Shown piece after piece: positions 1 to 7,302 of a stretch of DNA of 64,000 nucleotides (position 1 is its first letter; every line of letters starts with the position of its first letter). This DNA comes from Streptomyces albus subsp. albus (GTDB taxonomy: Bacteria; Actinomycetota; Actinomycetes; Streptomycetales; Streptomycetaceae). The notes under the pieces were generated by a model. The model did no database searches. It was not told the origin of the DNA and was given only the letters and a program-made list of their open reading frames with translations. The stretch lies in the NCBI RefSeq assembly GCF_000719865.1, contig NZ_JOID01000021.1:46507-110506 (forward strand), given 5' to 3'. The position numbers were made by a program, and so were the translations under genes.

Positions 1-2
1 GC

Positions 3-623
3 GCCGGCCTGCTGGAGGTGTACACCCAGGACGGCATGGAGTACCTCGACCCCTGGACCTCCCGCGCCTTCGCCGTCGCCGACCACCAGCTCGCCCACGT
101 CTACATCCGCCGCCCCGGCGACCCGGCGGAGACGACCGCCGTCCGCGAAGCCCTCGCCGGCCTCCCCGGCATCGCCGAACTCCTCGACGACGAGGGCAAG
201 AAGGCCCACGGTCTGGACCATCCGCGCTCCGGCGAACTGGTCGCCGTCGCCGAACCCGACGCCTGGTTCACGTACTACTACTGGCTGGACGACGACCGCG
301 CCCCCGACTTCGCGCAGCTCGTGGAGATCCACCGCAAGCCCGGCTACGACCCGGCCGAGCTGTTCATGGACCCGGAGGACCCCTACGTCCGGCTGCGCGC
401 CGGGACGGCACTGGCCCGCAAGAAACTCGGCATGCGCTACCGGATGGCCGTCGTCCCCCTCGACCCCACACCGGTGCGCGGCAGCCACGGCCGGCTGCCG
501 GACCGGGAGGAGGACGGCCCGCTGCTGATCTGCTCCCGCCCGGGCGCGCTCCGCGCCGACGGCGCCCCGGTCCCGGCCACGGCCGTCAAGTCCCTCCTCC
601 TCCGCCTGGCCGGGCTGGGCTGA
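3..623 (+). CDS. Alkaline phosphatase superfamily protein (nucleotide pyrophosphatase/phosphodiesterase-like), 3' part only
   Basis: The reading frame is already open at the left edge (AGLLEVYTQDG...), so the gene starts upstream and only about the last 206 codons are present. The stretch LEVYTQDGMEYLDPWTSRAFAVADHQ, followed by an HVYIRR strand and a C-terminal region with EIHRKPGYDPAELF, resembles the C-terminal half of alkaline-phosphatase-superfamily proteins annotated as nucleotide pyrophosphatases in Streptomyces. The catalytic Thr/Ser and most metal ligands would lie in the missing part. A Tat-exported TIM-barrel isomerase-like gene follows on the same strand after 269 bp. Such pairs occur together in actinobacteria, but the link here is inference. 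GTG at 18 is internal, not a start. Confidence 0.7.
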   Translation, partial: AGLLEVYTQDGMEYLDPWTSRAFAVADHQLAHVYIRRPGDPAETTAVREALAGLPGIAELLDDEGKKAHGLDHPRSGELVAVAEPDAWFTYYYWLDDDRAPDFAQLVEIHRKPGYDPAELFMDPEDPYVRLRAGTALARKKLGMRYRMAVVPLDPTPVRGSHGRLPDREEDGPLLICSRPGALRADGAPVPATAVKSLLLRLAGLG

Positions 624-892
624 TCCGGGCGCCCGACCGCTCCACCGGCACCGACCGCACCCGGCACCACGGAGACCACGGCACCACCGGCACCATCCCT
701 GCCGTCGGCATCACCGCGTCACCCGCACCACCTGCGTAACCCCACCCACCGCACCGCCCGCGCGACCCCACCACTTACGCAGCCCGTCAACCGCACCGCC
801 GCACCGTGTCCGCCCGGCCACCATGACGGCCGAACCGCCCTGCGCGCTCAGCCCTTTGCCCCCTCCCACTCCTTCCCGACAGGAGCGTCACC

Positions 893-1951
893 GTGAAGAA
901 CGACTCCGAACTCGCCCAGCGCCTCCGCCGCCGCGGATTCCTCGGCGTCGCCGCGGGAACCACCGCCGCCGCCCTCCTCGGCACGGCGGGCGCCGGGACG
1001 GCCCGCGCCGCGGAGGCCGCCGACCCCGGCCGAGCCTCCGCCCCCGCCGGACGGGGCGGCCCGCTCCTCCCGCCCGGACGGCTCGGCGTGCAGCTCTACA
1101 GCCTCCGCGACCAGGTCTCCACGGCCGGATTCGCCCGAGTCTTCGCGGAGTTGGAGAAGTACGGCTACGACGAGATCGAATTCGCCGGCTACACCCAGGG
1201 CACCGCCGGCCCGATCACCCTCCCCGAGCTCCGCCGCCTGGTCCGCGACAGCGGCCTGCGGGCCGTCGGCAGCCACGTCGGCTACTACTCCGACGACCCC
1301 ACCGCCTACACCTTCGCCACCAGCCTCGGCCAAGTCCTGGACGACGCCGCGGAGCTGGGCCTGAAGCACATCGGCACGGCCAGCGGGCCGTTCCGCTACG
1401 GCGACACGGTCGACGCCTGGAAGCGGGCCGCCGAGGACTTCAACACCTACGGCGCCGCGGCCAAGGAGCGCGGCATCACCTTCTACCAGCACAACCACGC
1501 GGAGGAGTTCTCCTTCGCGAGCGACCGCCCCGACGTCCGCCTCTACGATGTGCTGCTCGCCGAGACGGACCCGCACCTGGTCTCCCTCGAAATGGACATC
1601 TACTGGGCCTACTGCGCCCAGTTCCGCTTCAGCGTCCGCCCGGACGGCAAGCCGGCGCCGTTCGACCCGATCGACTACGTCCTGAAGCAGCCGCACCGCT
1701 ACCCGCTCTTCCACGTCAAGGACGGCGAACACGACCCGTCCACCCGCGACGGCTACCGCATGACGGACGTCGGCGACGGCGACATCGACTACCAGCGCTT
1801 CATCGGCGGCGTGGAACGCCTCGCCCGCCACCGCCACGGCAGCCGCTCGCACCACTGGATCGCCGAACACGACAACCCGGCCGACTCCCTCTCCTTCGCC
1901 CGCCGCTCGGCGGCCCACCTGCGCTCCCTGCGCGCGAAGCCGGACTGCTGA
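893..1951 (+). CDS. Tat-exported sugar phosphate isomerase/epimerase-like TIM-barrel protein
   Basis: This 352-aa protein begins with a twin-arginine signal (RRRGFLGVAAG, hydrophobic stretch, ARAAEA) predicting export through Tat. From about residue 60 it reads as an AP-endonuclease-2-type TIM barrel: LGVQLYSLRDQ, YGYDEIEFAGY, SHVGYYSD, FYQHNHAEEF, LEMDIYWAYCA and FHVKDG. The conserved Glu, His and Asp in these strands are the usual metal ligands of xylose-isomerase-like enzymes. The GTG start is supported by AGGAG seven bases upstream. The substrate cannot be told; secreted members are usually annotated only as sugar phosphate isomerase/epimerase. It stands alone, upstream of a convergent esterase gene. 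Confidence 0.85.
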   Translation: MKNDSELAQRLRRRGFLGVAAGTTAAALLGTAGAGTARAAEAADPGRASAPAGRGGPLLPPGRLGVQLYSLRDQVSTAGFARVFAELEKYGYDEIEFAGYTQGTAGPITLPELRRLVRDSGLRAVGSHVGYYSDDPTAYTFATSLGQVLDDAAELGLKHIGTASGPFRYGDTVDAWKRAAEDFNTYGAAAKERGITFYQHNHAEEFSFASDRPDVRLYDVLLAETDPHLVSLEMDIYWAYCAQFRFSVRPDGKPAPFDPIDYVLKQPHRYPLFHVKDGEHDPSTRDGYRMTDVGDGDIDYQRFIGGVERLARHRHGSRSHHWIAEHDNPADSLSFARRSAAHLRSLRAKPDC

Positions 1952-2256
1952 CGGCGGCGCCCCGCCCCCGCCCCCGCCCCCGCCGTCCACCGCGGCCGGA
2001 TCAGGAGCCCGGAGCCGGGGCGGCACGGCTTGCGCCCGGCCGTGACGGGGCGGGGGCGGACCCGGCCACGGGGCACCGGACCGCGGAGCGGTCGCAGCAC
2101 GGACCAGCGCCCCACCGGAGACGGAACACGGGTGGCGGAACACCGGACGCGGGGGGACCGGGGCGGGGGATCCGGACGCGGCGGGAACCGGTGGCGGACG
2201 GGGCGGTGCCGCCGGGCTGGGAAACGGAGGCAGCCCCGCCCGGGCGCGGTTCGCGC
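1952..2256. other. Convergent intergenic region with CCCCCG repeats
   Basis: This gap of 305 bases lies between two convergent genes. It opens with a short run of tandem CCCCCG units at about 1962-1985 and is otherwise GC-rich sequence. I see no gene, RNA or clear terminator hairpin with a T-tract. Confidence 0.5.
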
Positions 2257-3354
2257 TCACCGGTCCCGCAGCGCCCCGAGCAGCATCGGCAGCGTGGCGT
2301 ACAGCTCCCGCTCCCAGTAGGCCGGGGCGTGCGTACCGCGGAAGAAGTGCGTGCTGATCCGCACCCCCTCCTGCTGGAGCCGGTACGCCACCGCCCGGGA
2401 CTCGTCGCCCATGATCGACTCCGTCAGGGAGATCACCTCCCGGGGGAAGAGCCGCGCCAGCTCCTCGAATCCGGGGATATCCTCGTCCGGTTCGACGTCC
2501 GGCGGGTCGAGACGGCCCGGGGTCCCGTCACCGGAGGCGATGTGCACCCGGACGCCCCTGAGCCGCGGGGCCAGGTAGTACGGGTCGTTGGCCTCCCAGA
2601 TGTGCCGCTGCCGCACCGGGTCGCCCCAGATCCGCCGCCACTCGACACCCAGGTACTCCGACCCGCACACGACCGCGTCCGGATACATCAGCGGATGCAG
2701 AAACCCGCTCCAACTGGCCGCGGCGCGGAACACCCCCGGGTGGCGCGCCGCGTACTTCAACGCCCCGTACCCGCCCTGCGACTCCCCGGCCACGGCACGG
2801 CGCACACCCGCCCCGTAGTCCCGCTCCAGCAGCGGCCGCAGCTCCCGCAGATGGAAGGACTCCACGGCCGGAGGGCCGCCGGTGCCGCCGTTCCACCAGT
2901 CCGTGTAGAAGCCGTAGAACGGCATCGACGGCATCACCACCAGCACCTTCCGCACGGAGGGCTCGTGCTGGAGGCCGTACTCGTCGGTGAAGGCCAGATG
3001 CTCCGCGTTGCCGCCGGGCAGCAGCCACAGCACGGGCCAGCGGTCCCGGGGGCCGCGCTCGTCCCAGCCGTCGGGGACGAGCAGCCGCACGTCGGCGGTG
3101 CCGCCCAGGGCGGGGGAGCGGAGGGTCAGATCGACGATCCGCTCCCCGGTCCGCCGCTCCCGGATGACCTGAGCGCCCCCGCCGTCGTGGCCGGGTACGG
3201 AGCTCGGACCGGAGCCGACGCCGAGGCCGAGGGCCGGGCCGGCGTCGGCCCGGGCGGACCCGGCGGCGCCGAGCAGCGGCGGCGCGGCCAGACCGGCCAC
3301 GGCGGCCGCGGCGGCCGTGCGGAGGATGCGGCGGCGAGGCGGTGTTGAGGACAT
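2257..3354 (-). CDS. Secreted alpha/beta-hydrolase esterase (esterase D/antigen 85-like)
   Basis: This 365-aa protein has a twin-arginine-like signal peptide (RRRILRTAAAAAVAGLAAPP, cleavage near SARADA). The mature part is an esterase of the PHB-depolymerase/antigen-85 type: VRLLVPDGW, WPVLWLLPGG, the nucleophile elbow GESQGGYGALKYA, and a C-terminal HFFRGTHAPAYWE that carries the likely catalytic His. The elbow is GESQGG rather than the commoner GLSMGG. ATG is preceded by GGAG at a spacing of six. It is monocistronic and convergent with the isomerase-like gene. Substrate unknown; a carboxyl ester or acyl transfer is expected from the fold. Confidence 0.82.
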   Translation of the reverse strand: MSSTPPRRRILRTAAAAAVAGLAAPPLLGAAGSARADAGPALGLGVGSGPSSVPGHDGGGAQVIRERRTGERIVDLTLRSPALGGTADVRLLVPDGWDERGPRDRWPVLWLLPGGNAEHLAFTDEYGLQHEPSVRKVLVVMPSMPFYGFYTDWWNGGTGGPPAVESFHLRELRPLLERDYGAGVRRAVAGESQGGYGALKYAARHPGVFRAAASWSGFLHPLMYPDAVVCGSEYLGVEWRRIWGDPVRQRHIWEANDPYYLAPRLRGVRVHIASGDGTPGRLDPPDVEPDEDIPGFEELARLFPREVISLTESIMGDESRAVAYRLQQEGVRISTHFFRGTHAPAYWERELYATLPMLLGALRDR

Positions 3355-3776
3355 GGGCGTCTCCGTTCAGAAGACGGGGCTGATGGCTGATCCTCATGCT
3401 CGACGGCCGGCTTCCCCACCGGCACCGGGACACCCCGGACATCCACCCCAGGAGGCCCCCGTCGGCCCCCTCGGGGAACCCCCGGCGGCGGGCCGGGCCA
3501 AGGCCGCGCGACTGCGGGCCGGCGGCCGGCCAAGGGTCCGGGTTGCCGACCGGCGCACCTGCCGCCCACCCCGAGACCCGTCAACGGCGAAGGGGGACGC
3601 GCGACCGCGCACCAGAGCGTCCGGTCCTCGCACAGAGTGACGGGCAGGGCACACCGCGACCGGCCGGCCCAGTGGCCCCGACCGCAGGTCCGGGACCGGT
3701 CACTCCCCGTCATAGCGACAGGTCACCGCAGGCGTGAGGGCCCTCCGCTGGCCCTCCGCCCGCTGGGCATACGAAG
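3355..3776. other. Intergenic region upstream of tRNA-Leu
   Basis: Around 420 bases between the divergent esterase gene and the tRNA promoter. The open frames here are compositional artefacts of the GC-rich DNA, without ribosome-binding sites or recognisable protein features. No further feature was seen. Confidence 0.45.
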
Positions 3777-3806
3777 GTGAAACACACCCGGAACCCCTGG
3801 TATCGT
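3777..3806 (+). promoter_or_regulatory. Putative promoter of tRNA-Leu
   Basis: GTGAAA (3777-3782) and TATCGT (3801-3806) are separated by 18 bases and lie about 40 bases before the tRNA, a plausible housekeeping-type promoter. Assigned by eye only. Confidence 0.35.
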
Positions 3807-3843
3807 TGGTCTCGTCGCCGCGGGAAACCGAGGCGCTCACCTT

Positions 3844-3931
3844 GTCCGGGTGGCGGAATGGCAGACGCGCTAGCTTGAGGTGCTAGTGCCCTTTATCGGG
3901 CGTGGGGGTTCAAGTCCCCCCTCGGACACCA
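3844..3931 (+). tRNA. tRNA-Leu (anticodon GAG)
   Basis: An 88-nt class II tRNA. The acceptor stem GTCCGGG pairs with CTCGGAC (one G-T) and is followed by discriminator A and an encoded CCA. The anticodon stem CTAGC/GCTAG encloses the loop TTGAGGT, giving anticodon GAG, which reads CUC/CUU. A long variable arm (about 3891-3902) and the T arm GGGGG-TTCAAGT-CCCCC complete the cloverleaf. This is the ordinary CTC-reading leucine tRNA, not bldA, which reads TTA. tRNA-Leu genes are common integration targets, but I find no copy of its 3' end elsewhere in the window. Confidence 0.97.
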
Positions 3932-3936
3932 GTGGG

Positions 3937-3976
3937 AATTACCGGTCGAGTCGTGTGACTCGACCGGTAATTTTTC
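3937..3976 (+). terminator. Rho-independent terminator after tRNA-Leu
   Basis: A perfect 16-bp inverted repeat (3937-3952 and 3957-3972) with a GTGT loop runs into a T-rich tract (TTTTTCGTTT). This is a textbook intrinsic terminator placed six bases after the tRNA. Confidence 0.92.
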
Positions 3977-4122
3977 GTTTCCGATGCCTCACGCCTCGCA
4001 ATCAGCTCGGTGTGCGGGCATGAGCTTGGGCTCTGACGCTCCGGACGCCGTAATCAAGTGCCGCCCCCTCTCTCGCGAGAGGGATCTGGATCAATCCGTC
4101 CCACAGCACTCGCATCGCTGTC

Positions 4123-4138
4123 ATACGCGTATTACGAT
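4123..4138 (+). promoter_or_regulatory. Putative promoter/operator of the toxin-antitoxin pair
   Basis: The perfect palindrome ATACGCGTAT (4123-4132) abuts a -10-like TACGAT (4133-4138). The GTG start of the antitoxin lies six bases after this box, so the transcript may be leaderless. Ribbon-helix-helix antitoxins commonly bind such short palindromes to autoregulate; that role here is inference. Confidence 0.45.
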
Positions 4139-4144
4139 GCCTTC

Positions 4145-4474
4145 GTGGCAAAGACGCGGATCAGTATCAGCTTGGACCAGGACCAGGCCGAACGCATCAG
4201 GCAGCACGCGGAGCGGGCGGGCATCGACGTCTCGGCGTACCTGGTGCATGCCGCCACGCGCCAGATGGCCGAGAGCGACGCCATAGAGGAACAGTTCGCC
4301 GAGGTGGACGCAGTCATCTCCCGGGCGGAGCGAGCGGCGGACGGACTGCCCGCCGAACCCGCCCGGGAACCGGCCGCGGAACTGACGGAGCAGGAACGCC
4401 TCGAAGTCGAGGAGGCCCTGGGCCTCGTCCGCGGCCAGGACCGGAAGGGCCGCCGTCCGGGACATGCCGCGTGA
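4145..4474 (+). CDS. Ribbon-helix-helix antitoxin (CopG/Arc-type)
   Basis: A 109-aa protein. The N-terminal beta strand TRISISLDQDQ followed by two helices (AERIRQHAERAG, VSAYLVHAATRQM) is a classic ribbon-helix-helix DNA-binding domain. The acidic C-terminal tail (AELTEQERLEVEEAL) would bind the toxin. I place the start at GTG 4145, where the ribbon begins, rather than at a more upstream codon, because the extra N-terminal residues do not fit the family. No Shine-Dalgarno is seen but a -10-like box lies six bases upstream. The stop overlaps the PIN toxin start (GTGA), so the two are translationally coupled. Confidence 0.82.
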   Translation: MAKTRISISLDQDQAERIRQHAERAGIDVSAYLVHAATRQMAESDAIEEQFAEVDAVISRAERAADGLPAEPAREPAAELTEQERLEVEEALGLVRGQDRKGRRPGHAA

Positions 4475-4956
4475 GCGCACGGGTGCCGGTCTACGACACC
4501 GGCATGCTCATCGCGCTCGCCGACCGCAAAGCCAAGGCGGTGGCCCTGCACGAGGGGCTGCGCACGGTCCCGCACCGGGCACTGGTGCTCGGCCCGGTCC
4601 TCGCCCAGGTGTGGCGCCCCCAACCGGCGTTGGTGCACGCCCTGTCCGGCGTCCTGAAGGACTGCACGGTTCCTCAGGCCCGCACGTCCGAGCCGCCCAT
4701 GCGCGAGACGAAGGCCGGCCGTCCGGAGTGCTTGGCCTGTGCGACGGGCCCGGATCTCGCGGACTGGCGGCGCATCGGCACCTCCCTGGGCAGGGCGGCC
4801 CTGCCGGCGAAGAAGCGGCCGGACACGGTGGACGCCTGGGTGGCCCTGGCAGCCGCCCGGCACGGCAGCGCGGTGATCTTTACCACCGACCCGGGGGACA
4901 TCCGGGCCTACCTGACGGTCCTCGCGCCGACGGATGTACACGTGGTGGCCGTTTGA
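4471..4956 (+). CDS. PIN-domain toxin
   Basis: A 161-aa protein overlapping the antitoxin stop by four bases. It starts with the PIN strand VPVYDTGMLIAL (D9) and ends with DTVDAWVALAAARHGSAVIFTTDPGDI, giving further acidic residues D118, D121 and D140 typical of PIN-fold RNases. The position usually held by a second acidic residue (VLAEVW in many relatives) is Q46 here. An insertion of about 30 residues, carrying a CLAC pair (C87, C90), sits between the central helices, so the protein is longer than the usual 125-140 aa. Family knowledge predicts an endoribonuclease neutralised by its neighbour. Confidence 0.82.
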   Translation: MSARVPVYDTGMLIALADRKAKAVALHEGLRTVPHRALVLGPVLAQVWRPQPALVHALSGVLKDCTVPQARTSEPPMRETKAGRPECLACATGPDLADWRRIGTSLGRAALPAKKRPDTVDAWVALAAARHGSAVIFTTDPGDIRAYLTVLAPTDVHVVAV

Positions 4957-5005
4957 CGACCGGGAGCCACGCTCCGCCCGGTCCAGATGGTCGCGGAGGT
5001 GCTGA

Positions 5006-5422
5006 ACGAGCCTTCGGCAGGAGAGGAGCGCGGGGCTTGGTGCTGCGCGCTGGCCGATCGCCGTCTATCCGGTCTCCGGCACGGCCGAGGTCGTCTTCCA
5101 GGATCTGAAGCGACGCCCGCCGTTCGACGACGAACCGCTGCGGCGGGCGCTGCTGACCCGGTTCAATGAGATCAAGGGGATCGACCTGGCCGCGGCGAAG
5201 CTGGACCTGCGCCCGTCGTTCCCTCTGGAGATCTTCGCCGAGCACAGCGAGGAGATCTGCGCGGTACTGGAGTGGTTCGCGCACACGGTTGTCGTGGCCG
5301 AGGCATACCGGAAGGGGAGCCGTCCGTGCTGTGAGGGTGCGGTCAGTCTCGACGCGAGGCGTGATGCTGTACGGGCAGAGCATCCCGGATCGTGCGGTGG
5401 CTCGTACGGAGCGCCGTGGTGA
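5006..5422 (+). pseudogene. C-terminal remnant of an unidentified protein
   Basis: An open frame with no ATG, GTG or good TTG start after its upstream stop at 5003-5005. Its codon use looks genuine between about 5051 and 5330. The translation includes AEVVFQDLKRRPPFDDEPL, LLTRFNEIKGIDLAAAKLDL and RPSFPLEIF, a soluble, well-composed sequence that looks like the C-terminus of a real protein whose 5' part has been lost. I do not recognise the family. Its tail runs antisense into the last gene of the lanthipeptide operon, which fits with a junction formed by deletion or insertion. Confidence 0.45.
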
Positions 5423-5705
5423 GTTGGCCGCGCAGTCCGTCAGGGAGCTTGCCGGCTCCGAGGGCGCAGGCGTTCACTATGTCTTGGCAGTTCTTCTGCT
5501 GCCCGCCCGTCGCGAACGCGGTGAACAAGGAGTGGGCCAAGTGTTCCCGCGCGGCGTTTCCGTCGTTCAGTTTCGTGGCACGGCGGTGCAGTTCCTTGAC
5601 GACGCGGCGCGCGACGGCTTCGCTGTCGCTCCCGATGATGTCCAGGATCGTCAGACCCAACCGGGCATCGAAGGCAGCAGTGTCTGGTGTGGGCTCCAGA
5701 TCGAC
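5343..5705 (-). pseudogene. C-terminal part of the lanthipeptide-cluster partner protein, beyond an in-frame amber codon
   Basis: The frame continues from the upstream coding region straight through a single TAG (5706-5708) for another 120 codons. It reads VDLEPTPDTAAFDARLG, then helical sequence (LDIIGSDSEAVARRVVKEL, LAHSLFTAFATGG), ending at TGA 5343. Codon use and helix periodicity are the same on both sides of the TAG, so this looks like one gene with a nonsense mutation. The alternative is a separate gene starting at TTG 5660, but no ribosome-binding site supports it. Function unknown. Confidence 0.55.
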
Positions 5706-6446
5706 CTAGATGTCCGCCAACCCATGGGCATACCGGTCGACCAGCTGCCCGGTAGAGCGATGACACAGTGCGGTCAGACACGCGGTCACGGCCTGTTCCC
5801 ATGGTTCGCCCGGAGCGGTGTCGCCAAGAAGGTCCCCGGCGTGCGCCGGATCGAGTGCGACCAAGGCGGCGAGGACGGCCACTTGGCGGCCGTCGAGCAT
5901 GCGCTGTCCTATGCCGCGGCGCGCCTGGACATGGGCGAGGGCTTCGGTCCAGCGGCCGGCTGTGGCCAGTGCGCGCGTGCCGTCGGCGAGGAGGATGCTC
6001 CACAGCCAGACACGGACCTCTTCGCGGTCGTCGGCCTGCTGTACCAGATCAGCGGGTACGGCAACGTCCTCGACCCGGGCGGGGCGCCCAGTGGTGATGG
6101 CGTCGAACAGCGTCAGGAGGTGTTGGCGGCCGTCATCTGCTCTTCCGGCGCGCAGGTGGAGGCGGGCGAGGTTCACCACGGGTTCGAGGGCGCGGATCGC
6201 GGACCCGGCGGTAAGGGGAGCGGTGCGCAGGTAGGTAGCGGCGTGCCGGCGGCACATCTCGCGTGCGAGGGCGGGAAGGCCGACATCGGAGGCGATGAGC
6301 GCGGCTTGGTTGATGACGGTGGAAGCCACGCTCGGGTCGCCCCGCTTCGCCGCGGTATCGGCGAGTTCGACGAGCGCGTGCACACGCCGGTGCAGAGGGA
6401 GGCAGGCGGGGCGGGGTCGAGCGATGAGTGGGAAGCGCCGGGCCAC
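5706..6446 (-). CDS. Helical-repeat partner protein of the FxLD lanthipeptide cluster (interrupted by amber stop)
   Basis: A 246-aa product starting at GTG 6446, four bases after the stop of the SpaB_C-like gene. It is all-helical and TPR-like (ALVELADTAAKRGDPSVASTVINQAALIA, NLARLHLRAGRADDG, ALATAGRWTEALAHVQ). I associate this type of protein with class I lanthipeptide clusters that carry a stand-alone SpaB_C protein; no enzymatic motif is visible. It ends at TAG 5706-5708, but the frame stays open and coding-like to 5343, so the ancestral protein was probably about 367 aa. It is the last gene of the operon. Role unknown: scaffold, regulator or immunity are all possible. Confidence 0.65.
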   Translation of the reverse strand: MARRFPLIARPRPACLPLHRRVHALVELADTAAKRGDPSVASTVINQAALIASDVGLPALAREMCRRHAATYLRTAPLTAGSAIRALEPVVNLARLHLRAGRADDGRQHLLTLFDAITTGRPARVEDVAVPADLVQQADDREEVRVWLWSILLADGTRALATAGRWTEALAHVQARRGIGQRMLDGRQVAVLAALVALDPAHAGDLLGDTAPGEPWEQAVTACLTALCHRSTGQLVDRYAHGLADI

Positions 6447-6450
6447 GACG

Positions 6451-7302
6451 TCAGGGGGTTTCCAGACCACCCGCGGTGCTCCTCTCCGTGGTGGGGTCGG
6501 GGCCGAAGACGGCGGTTTTCGCGGCGTCGGCGAGTGCCGCCTGCGTGGTGTAGGGCAGGCCCATCCGGTTCCAGGCGAACAGCACGTGGTGTGCCAGGAC
6601 ATCACGCAGGCCGCGGTGAAGCTGTCCGGAATTGCTGAGGTGAGCGAACTCCCTTCCGGCATCGGTGTAGGCGCGGGCCCATCCGGCAACGTGGGCCAGT
6701 GATTCCCCCGTGCGCATCAGGTCCTCACCGTGTACGGAGATCAGCCGGTACACGGCAGCGCGCAGTTGGCAGCGGGCGTCCCGCCCAGTGCCGGGAGACA
6801 GCGCTCGGTGGGTGCCGACGCGTGCCCAGACGTCGCCCTGCTCGTACCAGTCCAGTCCGGCGGAGCGCATCAGCAGGCTGCACAGCAGGAGGGATGTCTC
6901 GCGCCGGAGCCTGCCGGCGTCGCCTCGGAGGTGGACGATCAGGCTGCGGCTGTCGCGGTGGAAGAGGCGGTGGGCGGATGCCATGGCTTCGGCGCCGCCG
7001 AAGGCGTGTACCTCGGGTTCGTAGACGACCTCCGTCCACCCTGTGGCGTAGCCGCCTGCGACGAGTGCGTTCAAGTACCGGCCCATGTGGTGTCGTACGT
7101 CCGTGGCAGACAGGTAGCGCACGCGCCAGCACGGGCGTTTGCGGATGAGGAACCACGCGATCACCGGGCCTTGGTCCTCCGCGGTGCGCAGGAGCGGGGC
7201 GAGCTGGGCCAGGGCGGTCGTCTCGGCGCGCTCCCAGTCGGGAAATGCGATGTTGGCCTGGTGCCAGGTGGGTGAGTCCATGGGGGTCTCCAGGGCGTTC
7301 AT
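6451..7302 (-). CDS. Stand-alone SpaB_C/thiopeptide-type bacteriocin biosynthesis protein
   Basis: A 283-aa protein. WHQANIAFPDWERAETTALAQLAPLL, IAWFLIRKRPCWRVRYL, MGRYLNALVAGGYATGWTEVVYEPEVHAFGG and LFHRDSRSLI match the SpaB_C domain that in split LanB enzymes removes glutamate from glutamylated Ser/Thr. ATG 7302 overlaps the lanC stop (ATGA). A second in-frame ATG at 7281 has GGAG six bases upstream and may be the true start. The LanB of this cluster already carries its own C-terminal SpaB_C-like region, so this is a second copy. It could be an accessory subunit or act on a different residue. Confidence 0.85.
   Translation of the reverse strand: MNALETPMDSPTWHQANIAFPDWERAETTALAQLAPLLRTAEDQGPVIAWFLIRKRPCWRVRYLSATDVRHHMGRYLNALVAGGYATGWTEVVYEPEVHAFGGAEAMASAHRLFHRDSRSLIVHLRGDAGRLRRETSLLLCSLLMRSAGLDWYEQGDVWARVGTHRALSPGTGRDARCQLRAAVYRLISVHGEDLMRTGESLAHVAGWARAYTDAGREFAHLSNSGQLHRGLRDVLAHHVLFAWNRMGLPYTTQAALADAAKTAVFGPDPTTERSTAGGLETP

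Noticed and set aside
823..3348. An 841-codon open frame covering the isomerase-like and esterase genes
   Set aside because: Arg/Pro-rich shadow of two genes with signal peptides and catalytic motifs in other frames.
3844..3931. tRNA-Leu as the attachment site of a genomic island carrying the lanthipeptide cluster
   Set aside because: No integrase or excisionase and no second copy of the tRNA 3' end is visible in the window, so there is no direct support.
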